DNA of 44,716 nucleotides from Porphyromonadaceae bacterium (GCA_030528555.1 JAUMYQ010000003.1:1-44716), one strand, 5' to 3'; numbered from the stretch's first letter, positions 32,482 through 42,366 are shown. Numbers and translations: made by a program. Notes: generated by a model not told the origin, from the sequence alone.

Positions 32482-33408
32482 TTAGCTTCGTCCTTTGAGG
32501 TGTAGGGTAAGTAGTCGCTCGGTCTCGGCTAATTTATCAGCTATCGGGAGTAGAGCATCGAGATAATGAAGAGTAAAGCCTCGACGCTCCATCCCCCTAA
32601 ACCAGGTCATTTGTCGCTTGGCAAACTGATGGATAGCTATTTCTAAGCTACGATACATCTCATCGTAGGTAATCTTACCGATGATGTATTGGGTAACGAA
32701 CTTGTACTCTAGTCCGTAGTATATGAGGCTCTCGGCAGGTACGCCAGAGGCCAAGAGTTGCTCTATCTCGGCCGTCAGGCCTACATCGAGGCGAGCTCGC
32801 AAGCGGTGGCTAATACGCTCTCTGCGCTCCTCTCGGCTTAAGTCAAGGCAGATAATTAGGCTGTTGATGGGGGAGAACTCCGTCTGAGGGGCATCGCCTT
32901 GAGAGCGGATGAAGTCAGCAATTTCGATGGCACGAATGGCGCGCTGTGCACTATCTACATCTGTTTTATTGTGCAGGGGGCCGTAGGTCTCTAGGAGAGC
33001 TTTTAGGTCGGGGAGGGAATACTCACGGAGACGCTCTCGCAGGAGCTCATTGGCTGGGACATCAGGCAGATGATAGCCTCGAAGCACAGCTTCGACATAC
33101 ATGCCAGTCCCACCACAGAGGATCGGGATGTTGATACCTCGCGCGAGCATATCCTGGTAAACTCTGTGGAAGTCGTGCTGATACTCAAAGAGGTTATACT
33201 TACTCCCAGCCGGCATTATGTCAATCAGGTGGTAGGGCACTTGAGTGCCCCCCACCTGATAATCTTCTAGGTCCTTGCCCGTGCCGAGGTCCATTCCTCG
33301 GTAGACCTGCCTCGAGTCTGCGCTAATTACCTCGCTGCCTAACGAGTGGGCTAGATGGGCAGCAAAGGTTGTTTTACCCGAAGCCGTAGGCCCTATGATG
33401 GTAATCAT
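32482..33408 (-). CDS. miaA: tRNA dimethylallyltransferase
   Basis: Transfers a dimethylallyl group to A37 of tRNAs reading UNN codons. P-loop [17 protein letters not shown] (4-20), [15 protein letters not shown], the substrate region [17 protein letters not shown], and the C-terminal [14 protein letters not shown] are visible. Its 308 residues are usual for Bacteroidetes. Its ATG overlaps the guaB stop (ATGA). The DMAPP donor comes from the MEP pathway whose last step, ispH, is also in this window. Confidence 0.94.
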   Translation of the reverse strand: MITIIGPTASGKTTFAAHLAHSLGSEVISADSRQVYRGMDLGTGKDLEDYQVGGTQVPYHLIDIMPAGSKYNLFEYQHDFHRVYQDMLARGINIPILCGGTGMYVEAVLRGYHLPDVPANELLRERLREYSLPDLKALLETYGPLHNKTDVDSAQRAIRAIEIADFIRSQGDAPQTEFSPINSLIICLDLSREERRERISHRLRARLDVGLTAEIEQLLASGVPAESLIYYGLEYKFVTQYIIGKITYDEMYRSLEIAIHQFAKRQMTWFRGMERRGFTLHYLDALLPIADKLAETERLLTLHLKGRS

Positions 33409-34901
33409 TGCCGATCCTTCAGGATAACGTCATGAGCTCCTCCCTCTACAATAGAGGTGCTGGAGACTAATGTGATTTTCGCTTTGGCTTTTAGCTCATC
33501 TAGGGTAATAGAGCCACAGCTACACATCGTGGCCTTCATCTTGCCCAGAGTCACTGCTAGGTTGTCCTTGAGCTTACCTGCGTAGGGGACATAGCTGTCT
33601 ACTCCCTCTTCAAACTTGAGGTTCTCCGAGCCTCCACTGTCGTATCGCTGCCAATTTTGGGCTCTATTGGAACCCTCGCCCCAATACTCCTTGACGATAT
33701 TGTTGCCAATCTTGAGTTTGCGAGTGGGCGACTCGTCAAAGCGAGCAAAGTAGCGACCGAGCATTAGGAAATCCGCTCCCATAGCTAGAGCCAGAGTCAT
33801 ATGATAGTCATGCACTAGCCCTCCGTCACTACAGATAGGTACATAGATGCCAGTCTCCTTGTAGTAAGCATCACGCGCTGCTGCCACCTCAATCACAGAG
33901 GTTGCCTGCCCACGGCCAATCCCCTTTTGCTCACGGGTAATGCAGATAGATCCACCACCAATACCGACCTTGATGAAGTCCGCACCGGCCTTGGCTAGGT
34001 AACGAAAGCCCTCGGCATCCACAATATTTCCTGCCCCAATCATGATGTTATCACCATAAGTCTCTCGTATCCAGTGAAGCGTATCGAGCTGCCACTCGCT
34101 ATATCCGTCCGAGGAGTCTATGCATAGCACATCCACACCAGCCTCAACGAGGGCAGGCACGCGCTCTTTGTAGTCTCTCGTGTTGATACCTGCCCCAACG
34201 AGTAGCTCCTTAGTCTCCTTGTTGGACAGCTCTATGGGGTTATCCTTGTGGGCATCGTAGTCTTTTCTGAAGACGAGGTAAACTAGATGGTCATTTTCAT
34301 CGATGATGGGGAGCGTGTTGAGCTTGTGTTCCCAGATGATGTTGTTAGCCTCCTTGAGCGTGATACCTAAGCGACCAACCTTGAGCCGATCAAATGGGGT
34401 CATGAACTCTCGGACAGGTTTGTCGAGCGCATCGACATCTAGGCGATAGTCTCGGCTCGTGATGATGCCTAGGAGCCGGCCGTGGCTCGTACCATCCTCA
34501 GTGACCCCGATAGTCGAGTGGCCAGTCTGACGCTTAACCCGGAGCACATCGGCTAGTGTGCAGGAGCCGCTAACGTTAGCGTCGCTTGTGACGAAGCCGG
34601 CTTTGAACTTCTTGACCCGGCGTACCATCTCGGCCTGCTCGGCAATGGGTTGAGAGCCGAAGATGAACGACAGTCCTCCATTGCGAGCTAGCTCGATGGC
34701 GAGAGTATCGTTAGACACAGACTGCATAATGGCCGAGACGAATGGGATATTGAGTTTAATGCGCGAAGCCTCACCCTGCCTATAGCGTACTAGAGGTGTC
34801 TGGAGATTGACGTTTTGAGGTATGCACATCCGTGTGGTTAGCCCAGGGATTAGAAGGTATTCGCCGAAAGTGCGAGAAACTTCATTCACATAAACAGCCA
34901 T
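33405..34901 (-). CDS. guaB: IMP dehydrogenase, Tritrichomonas-like type
   Basis: Oxidises IMP to XMP with NAD, the first step of GMP synthesis. The barrel carries Cys320 in [20 protein letters not shown], the catalytic cysteine, the flap with Arg419-Tyr420 (NWQRYD), and IMP-binding [20 protein letters not shown]. Two CBS domains are inserted at about 105-225. The sequence resembles the well-studied protist enzyme from Tritrichomonas foetus (Cys319, Arg418, Tyr419) over the whole active site, closer than to E. coli GuaB as I recall them. Its 498 residues fit. The promoter at 34948-34978 serves the operon guaB-miaA-queA. Confidence 0.93.
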   Translation of the reverse strand: MAVYVNEVSRTFGEYLLIPGLTTRMCIPQNVNLQTPLVRYRQGEASRIKLNIPFVSAIMQSVSNDTLAIELARNGGLSFIFGSQPIAEQAEMVRRVKKFKAGFVTSDANVSGSCTLADVLRVKRQTGHSTIGVTEDGTSHGRLLGIITSRDYRLDVDALDKPVREFMTPFDRLKVGRLGITLKEANNIIWEHKLNTLPIIDENDHLVYLVFRKDYDAHKDNPIELSNKETKELLVGAGINTRDYKERVPALVEAGVDVLCIDSSDGYSEWQLDTLHWIRETYGDNIMIGAGNIVDAEGFRYLAKAGADFIKVGIGGGSICITREQKGIGRGQATSVIEVAAARDAYYKETGIYVPICSDGGLVHDYHMTLALAMGADFLMLGRYFARFDESPTRKLKIGNNIVKEYWGEGSNRAQNWQRYDSGGSENLKFEEGVDSYVPYAGKLKDNLAVTLGKMKATMCSCGSITLDELKAKAKITLVSSTSIVEGGAHDVILKDRQ

Positions 34902-34947
34902 AGTGTTGTCTTATATAATACGTAATTATGTACTTGAAATTTCCAGA

Positions 34948-34978
34948 CAAAGCTAACTTTTTTCTAGTATATAGCCAA
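34948..34978 (-). promoter_or_regulatory. Promoter of guaB-miaA-queA
   Basis: On the minus strand TTG (34978-34976), a 20-nt spacer and TAGCTTTG (34955-34948), a full match to the Bacteroidetes consensus. The start would be near 34941, leaving a leader of about 40 nt. Confidence 0.6.
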
Positions 34979-35124
34979 GTACCTTCAGAGAGTTATCCCT
35001 AGAAGCTGATCCTGAGGTTGTTTAGATGCCATTCATGAGGGACTAGTATACTATCAAAGGTATTTAAGGAGAGGTATGGTTGGTAGAATGCCTCTAATTC
35101 GCTTAATTCAAATAGGTTATAGGA

Positions 35125-35241
35125 GTACCCCATTTTTGTATGAAATGTTCCCGAACTTTTGTCTCGGAGTTCCCGATCTTTTTTCAAAAAGATCGGGAAG
35201 TTTTTTTTGAAAGTTCCCGAAGATTTTTTGTGAAAATCGGG
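35125..35241 (+). repeat. Intergenic palindromic repeat, copy 5
   Basis: Forward orientation and full length, starting GTACCCCATTTTTGTATG and ending near AAATCGGG. The first hairpin (35170-35199) is a perfect 14-bp stem in which both arms carry GATC, the compensated alternative to the GAAC/GTTC arms of copies 2 and 3. Confidence 0.88.
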
Positions 35242-35374
35242 ATATTTCGTAATTGATTATATGTAAGTGTGTTATGGATTCCTTCTAAGAAACTATGAAC
35301 TGTCTGGTTATTGAGCTGAGGTTCTAGGTAATACCTGCCATTTTTGCCCTAACCCTCGTTTCTTACTCTTTTAC

Positions 35375-35382
35375 TATATTTG
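35375..35382 (+). promoter_or_regulatory. -7 element of the CoA-transferase gene
   Basis: TATATTTG fits TAnnTTTG and would start transcription near 35389, about 60 nt before the ATG. The nearest TTG is too far upstream (28 nt), so the -33 element is not identified. Confidence 0.4.
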
Positions 35383-35449
35383 CTTAGCTAGGGATATTGT
35401 GGAAGTCCTAAGGGATAGATGAATTAGATGAAACATATAGCACTGAGAG

Positions 35450-36760
35450 ATGAATACAGACTGGCAATTGATTTATCGCGAGAGATGCACTACCGCTCTT
35501 GAAGCAGTACGCCGAGGTATTGATCGAGGTCAACACCTCGTCTTTGGACATGCAGCCGCGGCGCCCACTACCATAGCAGAAGCAATGTTTGAGTTGCGAG
35601 ACGAGCTGAGCGACCTCAAGATCTTTCATATGATCTATATGGGAGAGCCGTGGCACTTGCGTCCTGAGATGGCTGGCTGCGTGCAGCCTATGCTCAACTT
35701 TCTGGACAAAGGCTCTAGGGTAGCTTATCGGGAGTGTCGAGCGGACTTTATTCCCTGTCACTTTCATGAGCTGCCAGATCTCTTTGTCCTTGGATTGTAT
35801 CCTGTAGATGTTGCTATTGTACAGCTCTCTCTCCCGAATGCCGAGGGTTATTGCTCTTTCGGAGTGTCCAATGACTACACCAAAGCAGCTGCCGAACATG
35901 CTTCGGTCATTATAGCAGAGGTCAATGATAGGATGCCTTTCATCGGTGGGGACAACTTGATACACGTTTCGCAGCTTGACTATATTGTAGAGGTAAGCAA
36001 ACCTCTGCCCGCTGTGCCTGCAGCCCCTATCGGAGATATAGAGAGGCAAATTGCCGCACATTGTGCTCCTCTTATTAGGGATGGAGATACGTTGCAGCTT
36101 GGTATTGGAGCCATCCCTGATGCTGTGCTTCAGAGCCTTCATGGACGAAAAGATCTCGGTATTCATACTGAAATGTTTACTGATGGAGTGATGCATCTTA
36201 TTCGCTCGGGGCAGATCAACGGCAAGCGTAAGACGTTGCATCCAGGGAAGGTGGTGACAACGCTCGTTATGGGCTCCGAAGAGCTATACGAATTTTTAGA
36301 TCATAACGAGATGATCGAGATGTATCCCGTCAGTTACACCAATGATCCTTATATCATCGCTCAGAATGATAGGCTTATCTCGATTAATTCTTGTCTAGAG
36401 ATAGATTTGACGGGGCAGGTAGCATCGGAGGCTATTGGCTTGAATCAGTTTAGCGGTACAGGAGGGCAGGTAGACTTCTTGCGCGGAGCTAAGCGCAGTA
36501 AAGGTGGTCTTTCCATTCTGGCCATGCGATCTACAGCTCAGGGCGACACGATCTCTCGCATTGTGCCTGTGCTCTCGGAGGGTGCGAACGTTACAGCTGG
36601 TCGCAATGAGGTGGACTATATCGTTACAGAGCATGGTTGCGTGCGTCTGCGAGGTCTGTCTTTACGTCATCGGGCCGAGGCCCTAGTGAGTATTGCTCAT
36701 CCTCAATTTCGTCCGATGCTTCAGGATGCTATAGGGAGGCGCTTCTATGCTAAGTCCTAG
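35450..36760 (+). CDS. Acetyl-CoA hydrolase/transferase family protein, 4-hydroxybutyrate or butyrate CoA-transferase type
   Basis: A 436-residue family I CoA-transferase. Visible are the N-terminal HLVFGHAAAAPTTIAEAM, LQLGIGAIPDAVLQSL (216-230), and the catalytic Glu241 in LGIHTEMFTDGVMHLI, followed by GTGGQVDFLRGA and VTEHGCVRLRGLSLRHRAEAL. It moves CoA between acetate and a short acyl group such as butyrate or 4-hydroxybutyrate. In Porphyromonas several paralogs of this kind produce butyrate and propionate from amino acids. The exact substrate cannot be read from the sequence. Confidence 0.9.
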   Translation: MNTDWQLIYRERCTTALEAVRRGIDRGQHLVFGHAAAAPTTIAEAMFELRDELSDLKIFHMIYMGEPWHLRPEMAGCVQPMLNFLDKGSRVAYRECRADFIPCHFHELPDLFVLGLYPVDVAIVQLSLPNAEGYCSFGVSNDYTKAAAEHASVIIAEVNDRMPFIGGDNLIHVSQLDYIVEVSKPLPAVPAAPIGDIERQIAAHCAPLIRDGDTLQLGIGAIPDAVLQSLHGRKDLGIHTEMFTDGVMHLIRSGQINGKRKTLHPGKVVTTLVMGSEELYEFLDHNEMIEMYPVSYTNDPYIIAQNDRLISINSCLEIDLTGQVASEAIGLNQFSGTGGQVDFLRGAKRSKGGLSILAMRSTAQGDTISRIVPVLSEGANVTAGRNEVDYIVTEHGCVRLRGLSLRHRAEALVSIAHPQFRPMLQDAIGRRFYAKS

Positions 36761-36792
36761 TTTTCTGTCTCGAACTTTTGATATGGAGGTAT

Positions 36793-36800
36793 TATCTTTG
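36793..36800 (+). promoter_or_regulatory. -7 element upstream of the M48 protease gene
   Basis: TATCTTTG matches TAnnTTTG and lies 81 nt before the start codon; the TTTG upstream (36777-36780) is too close to serve as -33. Confidence 0.35.
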
Positions 36801-36881
36801 GGCTACAGAGTGAATGATACTACTTCACCTCAAGTGAAGGGATAGGATATAGAACCAGTAAACTAAGTAAGAATAAAAGCT

Positions 36882-37766
36882 ATGCTAGTGAAGCAAATTA
36901 CCTCGTGTGTGATATTCGTCCTTATGTTGGCCTGCTGTGGTACAGTACCAGTAACAGGGCGTCGTACATTGAGCCTCGTGTCCGATACCGAGATTCTCAA
37001 TAGTAGTGTATCTCAATATCGATCATTTATCCAGAAAGCTCCGCTTAGTACGAATGCTACCACCAATAAGCGAGTGTCTGACGTGGGCAATAGGCTCGTT
37101 CAGGCTACGATGCAATACCTCAAGGATAATAACTATGGTAGCCTTGCTGAGCAAATGGCTTGGGAGCTGAATGTTGTGAATAGCAATGCCATCAATGCTT
37201 TTTGTATGCCTGGGGGAAAGATTGTAGTATACACTGGGATACTTGGGCTTATTGGTTCAGGAGTAGAGGCCGATGCTCAGCTTGCAGCAGTAATAGGTCA
37301 TGAGATAGCTCATGCGTTAGCTAAACATGCCAATGAGCGCATTAGCAATCAGATGTTGATGCAGCTCGGTGGTAACATCTTGGGTAGTGTGGTCGGTAAT
37401 CAGTCTGCTACTTTGCAGGCTGTTATCGGTCAGGCATATGGCTTGGGTACAAATGTGTTTGTCGCCTTGCCTTTTGGTAGGAAGCAAGAGCTGGAGGCAG
37501 ACAAGATAGGGCTCGTACTTATGGCTATGGCAGGCTACGATCCTGTCCAAGCAGTTAATCTATGGCGTAAGATGGCGGCTAAGACTGGCAGTAGTGGCCA
37601 GAGTGACTTTTTCTCTACGCATCCATCGGATGAGACTCGCATCGCTGAGATTCAAAAGTTTCTTCCTGAAGCACAGAAGTACTATCGAGCGAGGGCTTCA
37701 GTTGCTACGCCAGGAAAGACAACCAAATCTCAGGGCTTTCGTTATGAGACCGTGAAACGCCCCTAA
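36882..37766 (+). CDS. M48-family zinc metalloprotease, lipoprotein
   Basis: A periplasmic or outer-membrane lipid-anchored protease of the LoiP/BepA-like M48 group. Signal SCVIFVLMLACCG, with Cys18 or Cys19 as lipidation site, and the family start VPVTGRRTLSLVSD. The zinc site is HEIAH (His140, Glu141, His144) with the third ligand in the ExxAD-type motif ELEAD (Glu203). The PGGKIVVYTGIL region before it is typical. It likely degrades misfolded envelope proteins. Its 294 residues fit. ridA follows after 53 nt. Confidence 0.92.
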   Translation: MLVKQITSCVIFVLMLACCGTVPVTGRRTLSLVSDTEILNSSVSQYRSFIQKAPLSTNATTNKRVSDVGNRLVQATMQYLKDNNYGSLAEQMAWELNVVNSNAINAFCMPGGKIVVYTGILGLIGSGVEADAQLAAVIGHEIAHALAKHANERISNQMLMQLGGNILGSVVGNQSATLQAVIGQAYGLGTNVFVALPFGRKQELEADKIGLVLMAMAGYDPVQAVNLWRKMAAKTGSSGQSDFFSTHPSDETRIAEIQKFLPEAQKYYRARASVATPGKTTKSQGFRYETVKRP

Positions 37767-37819
37767 GAGTTATAAGGCATGTGACGAGATAAAGTAAACT
37801 ACTAAACAAATAGATTTTT

Positions 37820-38197
37820 ATGAAGAAGGTTATTTCCACAGTGGAAGCTCCTGCAGCTATTGGCCCATATAGCCAAGCTATTTTGACAAATGGCACACTC
37901 TATGCTTCTGGGCAGTTGGGCATAGATCCCAAGACGGGTGAGTTTGCCGATGGTATCACGGCTCAGACTGAGCAGGCATTTCGTAATATCCATGCCATAC
38001 TCAGGGAGGCAGGTATGAGCATCGATGATGTGGTCAAGACGACCGTATTCTTATCAAGTATGGACGATTTCGCATCGATGAACGCAGTCTATGCTACACA
38101 GTTTACCAAGGTTCTTCCAGCACGTTCGGCTGTGGCTGTGCGTACGCTGCCGAAGAATGGCTTGGTAGAGATTGAGGTTTTGGCTATTAAGGGCTAA
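37820..38197 (+). CDS. ridA: RidA family reactive enamine/imine deaminase
   Basis: Hydrolyses 2-aminoacrylate and related enamines that PLP enzymes release. The 125-residue protein shows APAAIGPYSQAI (11-22), LYASGQLGIDPKTGE, and the late ARSAVAVRTLPKNGLVEIEVLA with the catalytic Arg that binds the carboxylate. A strong terminator follows 9 nt after the stop. Confidence 0.94.
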   Translation: MKKVISTVEAPAAIGPYSQAILTNGTLYASGQLGIDPKTGEFADGITAQTEQAFRNIHAILREAGMSIDDVVKTTVFLSSMDDFASMNAVYATQFTKVLPARSAVAVRTLPKNGLVEIEVLAIKG

Positions 38198-38206
38198 AGA
38201 TCGAGG

Positions 38207-38249
38207 AATAAAAATGGGCGGTGCAATTGTTGCACCGCCCATTTTTATT
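38207..38249. terminator. Bidirectional terminator between ridA and the MFS gene
   Basis: A perfect 20-bp stem (38207-38226 and 38230-38249) with a 3-nt loop, GC-rich core GGGCGGTGC and flanking A and T tracts on both sides. It lies between convergent genes, so it can stop transcription in both directions. Confidence 0.88.
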
Positions 38250-38295
38250 GATCTGTATAGGAGAAGCTTATAATTCTCTCACCAATGTCAACAAA

Positions 38296-39687
38296 TTAGT
38301 TTTCCTTGACGTTGGGTAGTTCTAGCCCATATCGCTTTTTCTTATCGAGCATCTTGAGGGCAGTAGCGATGAAAAAGGCAATTACACCAAAGGAGGCAAA
38401 GATGATCATGGCTGCAGTGTAGTTCTTGCTTGCCCCAGCCTCTGGATTGGTAAGCTGGACCACATAGCCGATAAGCATAGGTACGACCATCAGTCCAACA
38501 TTTTGAATCCAAAAGATAGCCGAGTAGGCTGAGCCTAGTACTTTCTCGTCTATGAGTTTCGGTACGGATGGCCAGAGAGAGGCGGGCACGAGGGAGAAGC
38601 TAATCCCTAGAATGATGATGGTGGAATACATTACTGCAGTAGAGGCTACTTCTCCTGGAGTGAATGGGAAGAAAGCGAAGATGAGGTGACAGACCGAGAG
38701 GAGTATAGAGCCAATCATCAGCATCGTGGCTCCCTTGCCGATGTAGTCGAGGGCAATCCCCAAAATAGGGGTTAGAATCATCGCACCTATGGGGAAGATG
38801 CTAAAGATAGACGCTGCACTCTCGGCTGTAACACCAAGGTTGCTAGCTATCATCTCGGTAGCAAACTTCTGGAAAGGGAAAATAGCCGAATAGAATAGCA
38901 CGCATAAAAGTGCTATGAGCCAGAATATACTACTGCCAAAGATGAGCCTAAGGTCGCTGAACTGGAATGGCTCCTCCCCCTGGCTTGCTTCGCCACCGAT
39001 TTGCTTATCGAGCTTTCTATCCAGCAGATTGTAGATGATATAGAGAATAAGTCCGATACAGAGAAAGAGTGTTGTGACGAAGACAGGACGCAGTACAGAT
39101 GGGTCGCCCATATCTGCCAGGCGTGGCGAAAGTTGAAAGACAGCGAAGACACCAAGGCGCGCAATAGCCATCTCCACGCCCATTGCTAGAGCCAGCTGCT
39201 TACCCGAGAACCATTTAACTAGAATGCGAGACACCGTTACCCCACCCATCTCGCAGCCACAGCCAAAAATGGCAAAGCCAATACAGGCAAGTTTGGCTGA
39301 GGCTGGGAAGCCAGAGCCAAAGGAGCTGAGGATATCGTAGCCAAACCCTCCAGAGGCGAAATAGTCACTCAGAGCATAGAGCTTGATAACTGCCCCGATA
39401 ACCATTAGTCCTCCAGAGAGGAGTGCAGTGAAGCGTATACCCATCTTGTCGAGGATGATCCCTGCAAAGATGAGGAAGAGGGCGAAGACATTTAGAAAAA
39501 ACTCACTACCTGCGTACGTGCCGAAGACATCAGAGGTCCACTGCACCTCCTTCTCCAGCATTGTTTTCAGTGGCGAGAGGACATCAACGAACATATAAGC
39601 GAAAAACATCGTGCTGCTCACTAGGAGCAGCACCACCCAACGTACCCAAGTATCACGTAAAGAGGGCATGGATAATGACTGTGTCAT
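38296..39687 (-). CDS. Major facilitator superfamily transporter, MFSD1-like
   Basis: A 463-residue polytopic protein with about 12 hydrophobic segments, arranged as two blocks of six with a polar loop at about 225-245 (DRKLDKQIGGEASQGEEPF). The first half has the loop ILDKMGIRFTALLSGG, an MFS signature-like region. The segment LWPSVPKLIDEKVLGSAYS and the helix after it resemble the MFSD1 group, whose mammalian member was recently reported to carry dipeptides. In an asaccharolytic peptide user this would be a sensible role, but substrate assignment is inference. It follows folC by 18 nt. Confidence 0.85.
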   Translation of the reverse strand: MTQSLSMPSLRDTWVRWVVLLLVSSTMFFAYMFVDVLSPLKTMLEKEVQWTSDVFGTYAGSEFFLNVFALFLIFAGIILDKMGIRFTALLSGGLMVIGAVIKLYALSDYFASGGFGYDILSSFGSGFPASAKLACIGFAIFGCGCEMGGVTVSRILVKWFSGKQLALAMGVEMAIARLGVFAVFQLSPRLADMGDPSVLRPVFVTTLFLCIGLILYIIYNLLDRKLDKQIGGEASQGEEPFQFSDLRLIFGSSIFWLIALLCVLFYSAIFPFQKFATEMIASNLGVTAESAASIFSIFPIGAMILTPILGIALDYIGKGATMLMIGSILLSVCHLIFAFFPFTPGEVASTAVMYSTIIILGISFSLVPASLWPSVPKLIDEKVLGSAYSAIFWIQNVGLMVVPMLIGYVVQLTNPEAGASKNYTAAMIIFASFGVIAFFIATALKMLDKKKRYGLELPNVKEN

Positions 39688-39705
39688 AGGTTTAAGAATT
39701 GTGAT

Positions 39706-41013
39706 TTAGTTGTTCTTTTCTTCTTGATTTAGGTGAGCCAGCAAGTCGGCCACGATGAAGTTACTTCCTCCAACGAAGATTAGGTCACGAGGGCTAGCCA
39801 CCGTCTTAGCTGTTCTGAGTGCATCGGCTACAGAAGAGAAGTGTTTTCCTTGAAGCCTAGCAGTTGCTGCAAGCTCCGCTAACCTCTCGGCAGGCATTGC
39901 TCGTCCGCTCCGGGCTTGAGTGAAGTAATAGGCAGCACTTGAGGGAAGGAGGTTCAGTACGTTCTCTACATCTTTGTCCTCCGCCATGCCAAATACGATG
40001 TGCGTCTGGGCATAGCAGCAGCTCATACGGCCAATTTGTGCTACTACTTGTGCTATGCCAGCAGGATTGTGAGCGGTGTCACAGATGATGCGCGGACTTT
40101 TGTCCACGGTTTGCCAGCGTCCTTGCAATCCAGTTAGGCTGGTAACCTTGGTGAAGCCCCCACGCACGGCCTCCACTGTGAGGGTAAAGTGTGGGCGAAG
40201 TGCGCAGAGTGCTGCCAAAACGGTGGCGGTATTCTCGGGCTGCACTAGTCCCATCAGTTCACCATGCAGCACGCCCCAGCTTTTAGTGTAGTAGATGTAG
40301 CCTACATCCGTGAGTTTAGCCTCTGTTAGCTCGCCTGTCTCTTGTGCCCAGATGACGGGTGCAGAGGCTTTTTTTATGCTCGCTTCGAAGGTTTTTCGTA
40401 CTTCAGGGGCGGAAGCATTACCTATAATAATAGGTGTATTGGGCTTGATGATGCCAGCTTTTTCGCCTGCTATGGCAGTAAGCGTATCACCGAGGTATTC
40501 TGTATGATCCAGACTGACGTTCGTGATGATGCTTAAGATTGGGCTGATAATATTGGTGCTGTCAAGCCTGCCCCCTAGACCAACCTCTATAATGGCCACG
40601 TCCACCGCTCTCAGACGAAAGTATTCAAACGCCATCATGGTAGTAAGCTCAAAGAACGACGGTGCATGGCACGAGACGATCCCTTGGGCATCCTCGACAA
40701 ATTGTGTAACGAACTCCTCGCTGATCATGTCACCATTGACGCGGATACGCTCCCGAAAGTCGAGAAGGTGTGGCGAGGTAAATAGTCCCACCCGATAGCC
40801 TGCTTGCTGCAAGATAGCGGCTAAGGTGTGCGAGGTAGAGCCTTTGCCGTTCGTTCCCCCCACGTGGATGCAGGGATAGGCTCGGTGTGGATGCCCATAG
40901 TGAGCAGATAGACCTTCCGTGCGCTCCAGACCAGGCTTATATGCCGAACCCCCGTCTTTCTGAAAGACAGGGGTTGCAGCAAACAAATAATCAATAGCCT
41001 CTTGATAAGTCAT
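39706..41013 (-). CDS. folC: Bifunctional dihydrofolate/folylpolyglutamate synthase
   Basis: Adds glutamate to dihydropteroate and to folates with ATP. From the ATG at 41013 (MTYQEAIDYLFAATPVFQ) it has 435 residues. The ATP-binding motif is VGGTNGKGSTSHTLAAIL (51-68), followed by GLFTSPHLLDFRERI, the Mur-ligase-like EVGLGGRLDSTNII, and DHTEYLGDTLTAIAGEKAGII. The longer frame begins with TTG at 41037 inside purA and is not needed. The purA stop lies 4 nt upstream of the chosen start. Confidence 0.94.
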   Translation of the reverse strand: MTYQEAIDYLFAATPVFQKDGGSAYKPGLERTEGLSAHYGHPHRAYPCIHVGGTNGKGSTSHTLAAILQQAGYRVGLFTSPHLLDFRERIRVNGDMISEEFVTQFVEDAQGIVSCHAPSFFELTTMMAFEYFRLRAVDVAIIEVGLGGRLDSTNIISPILSIITNVSLDHTEYLGDTLTAIAGEKAGIIKPNTPIIIGNASAPEVRKTFEASIKKASAPVIWAQETGELTEAKLTDVGYIYYTKSWGVLHGELMGLVQPENTATVLAALCALRPHFTLTVEAVRGGFTKVTSLTGLQGRWQTVDKSPRIICDTAHNPAGIAQVVAQIGRMSCCYAQTHIVFGMAEDKDVENVLNLLPSSAAYYFTQARSGRAMPAERLAELAATARLQGKHFSSVADALRTAKTVASPRDLIFVGGSNFIVADLLAHLNQEEKNN

Positions 41014-41017
41014 CGCT

Positions 41018-42292
41018 CTAGAGCTTGATGCGCTCAATGGTTTGATCTCGGTCTGGTCCTACAGACACTATAGCGATGGGCACTTCTAGGCTTTGCTCTA
41101 TGAAAGTAATGTAGTCCCTAAGCTCTTTGGGAAAGTCCGCCTCGCTCTTGAACTGAGACGAATCCGCCTGCCAGCCCTTAAAAGTCTTGTAGACAGGCTT
41201 GCAAGCCTCTGTCAATTCGTAAGGGAAGTCTGTCGTTACCTTGCCATCAATTTCATAACCAATGCAAACCTTGACCTCTTCGAATGTGTCCATCACATCG
41301 CTTTTCATCATAATGAGCTTCGTTACACCACTTAACATCACAGTATAGCGGAGGGCCACTAGGTCGAGCCAGCCACAGCGACGTTTGCGCCCCGTCACTG
41401 ATCCAAACTCATGCCCGAGTTTGCAGAGCTGCTCGCCCATCTCATCAAATAGCTCCGTTGGAAACGGTCCTGAGCCAACTCGAGTACAATAGGCTTTGAA
41501 TATGCCGTATACCTCACCGATTGTGCGAGGAGCTACGCCTAGCCCCGTGCAGCAGCCCGCACAAACAGTGTTGCTAGAGGTAACGAACGGATAAGAGCCG
41601 AAGTCTATGTCTAGAAGTGAACCTTGTGCACCCTCGGCAAGGATTTTCTTGTTTTCCTTTAGTGCCCTGTTGATGAGCTGCTCGCTGTCTACGAAGGTAT
41701 AAGCCTTAAGTTGTTCGATAGCTTCTAGCCACTGTGCCTCTAGCTCGTCCAGGTTGCCTAGTGGATAACCCATGGCCATGAGGATACCAATGTGCCGGGC
41801 TTTGGCCTCTTGGTACTTGCGCTCGAAGTCTAGCTCAATGTCTCCTACGCGCAGCCCATAGCGACCAACTTTGTCCGTATAGGTTGGTCCAATACCCTTG
41901 CCTGTAGTACCAACCTTGGCCGCACCCTTTGCCGCTTCGTTCGCAGCATCTAGCAGACGATGCGTGGGGAGGATGAGGTGGGCTTTGCGAGAGATTGCCA
42001 GGCGGACTTTGAGGTCGTGTCCGCTACGAGCCAGCCCTTTTGCCTCGTCAATGAATAGTACTGGATCTAGCACCACACCATTGCCAATGACGTTGAGTTT
42101 GTTTCCTTGAAAGATGCCCGATGGGATTGAGCGCAGTACATACTTCTCTCCATCAAACTCCAGCGTATGACCAGCGTTGGGGCCCCCTTGAAATCTTGCG
42201 ATAACATCATACTTGGGAGTCAGCACATCCACAATTTTACCCTTACCCTCGTCACCCCACTGTAGACCCAGCAGGACATCTACTCTTTCCAT
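41018..42292 (-). CDS. purA: Adenylosuccinate synthetase
   Basis: Joins IMP and aspartate with GTP in AMP synthesis. N-terminal P-loop LLGLQWGDEGKGKIVDVL (8-25) with the catalytic Asp and Lys, IMP site GTTGKGIGPTYTDKVGRYGLR, ILAEGAQGSLLDIDFGSYPFVTSSN, and VTGRKRRCGWLDLVALRY. Its 424 residues are normal. A minus-strand TATATTTG lies at 42367-42374, about 75 nt upstream. Confidence 0.96.
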   Translation of the reverse strand: MERVDVLLGLQWGDEGKGKIVDVLTPKYDVIARFQGGPNAGHTLEFDGEKYVLRSIPSGIFQGNKLNVIGNGVVLDPVLFIDEAKGLARSGHDLKVRLAISRKAHLILPTHRLLDAANEAAKGAAKVGTTGKGIGPTYTDKVGRYGLRVGDIELDFERKYQEAKARHIGILMAMGYPLGNLDELEAQWLEAIEQLKAYTFVDSEQLINRALKENKKILAEGAQGSLLDIDFGSYPFVTSSNTVCAGCCTGLGVAPRTIGEVYGIFKAYCTRVGSGPFPTELFDEMGEQLCKLGHEFGSVTGRKRRCGWLDLVALRYTVMLSGVTKLIMMKSDVMDTFEEVKVCIGYEIDGKVTTDFPYELTEACKPVYKTFKGWQADSSQFKSEADFPKELRDYITFIEQSLEVPIAIVSVGPDRDQTIERIKL

Positions 42293-42366
42293 TATTTATA
42301 GTATGTGATTATTGTATTACGTTCTCTTGGCAAGGTATGAGGGAAACCCAGAACCGTTGCGCTGCA

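Larger units (their letters stand above)
34902..35449. other. 548-nt divergent spacer
   Basis: It contains the minus-strand promoter of guaB (34948-34978), repeat copy 5 (35125-35241) and the -7 element of the CoA-transferase gene (35375-35382). No gene is supported. Confidence 0.55.

Noticed and set aside
34999-35187. 62-codon minus-strand frame
   Set aside because: It begins inside repeat copy 5, has no recognisable product and no suitable leader.
41014-41037. Longer folC start at 41037
   Set aside because: It would use TTG inside purA; ATG 41013 directly precedes the conserved N terminus.
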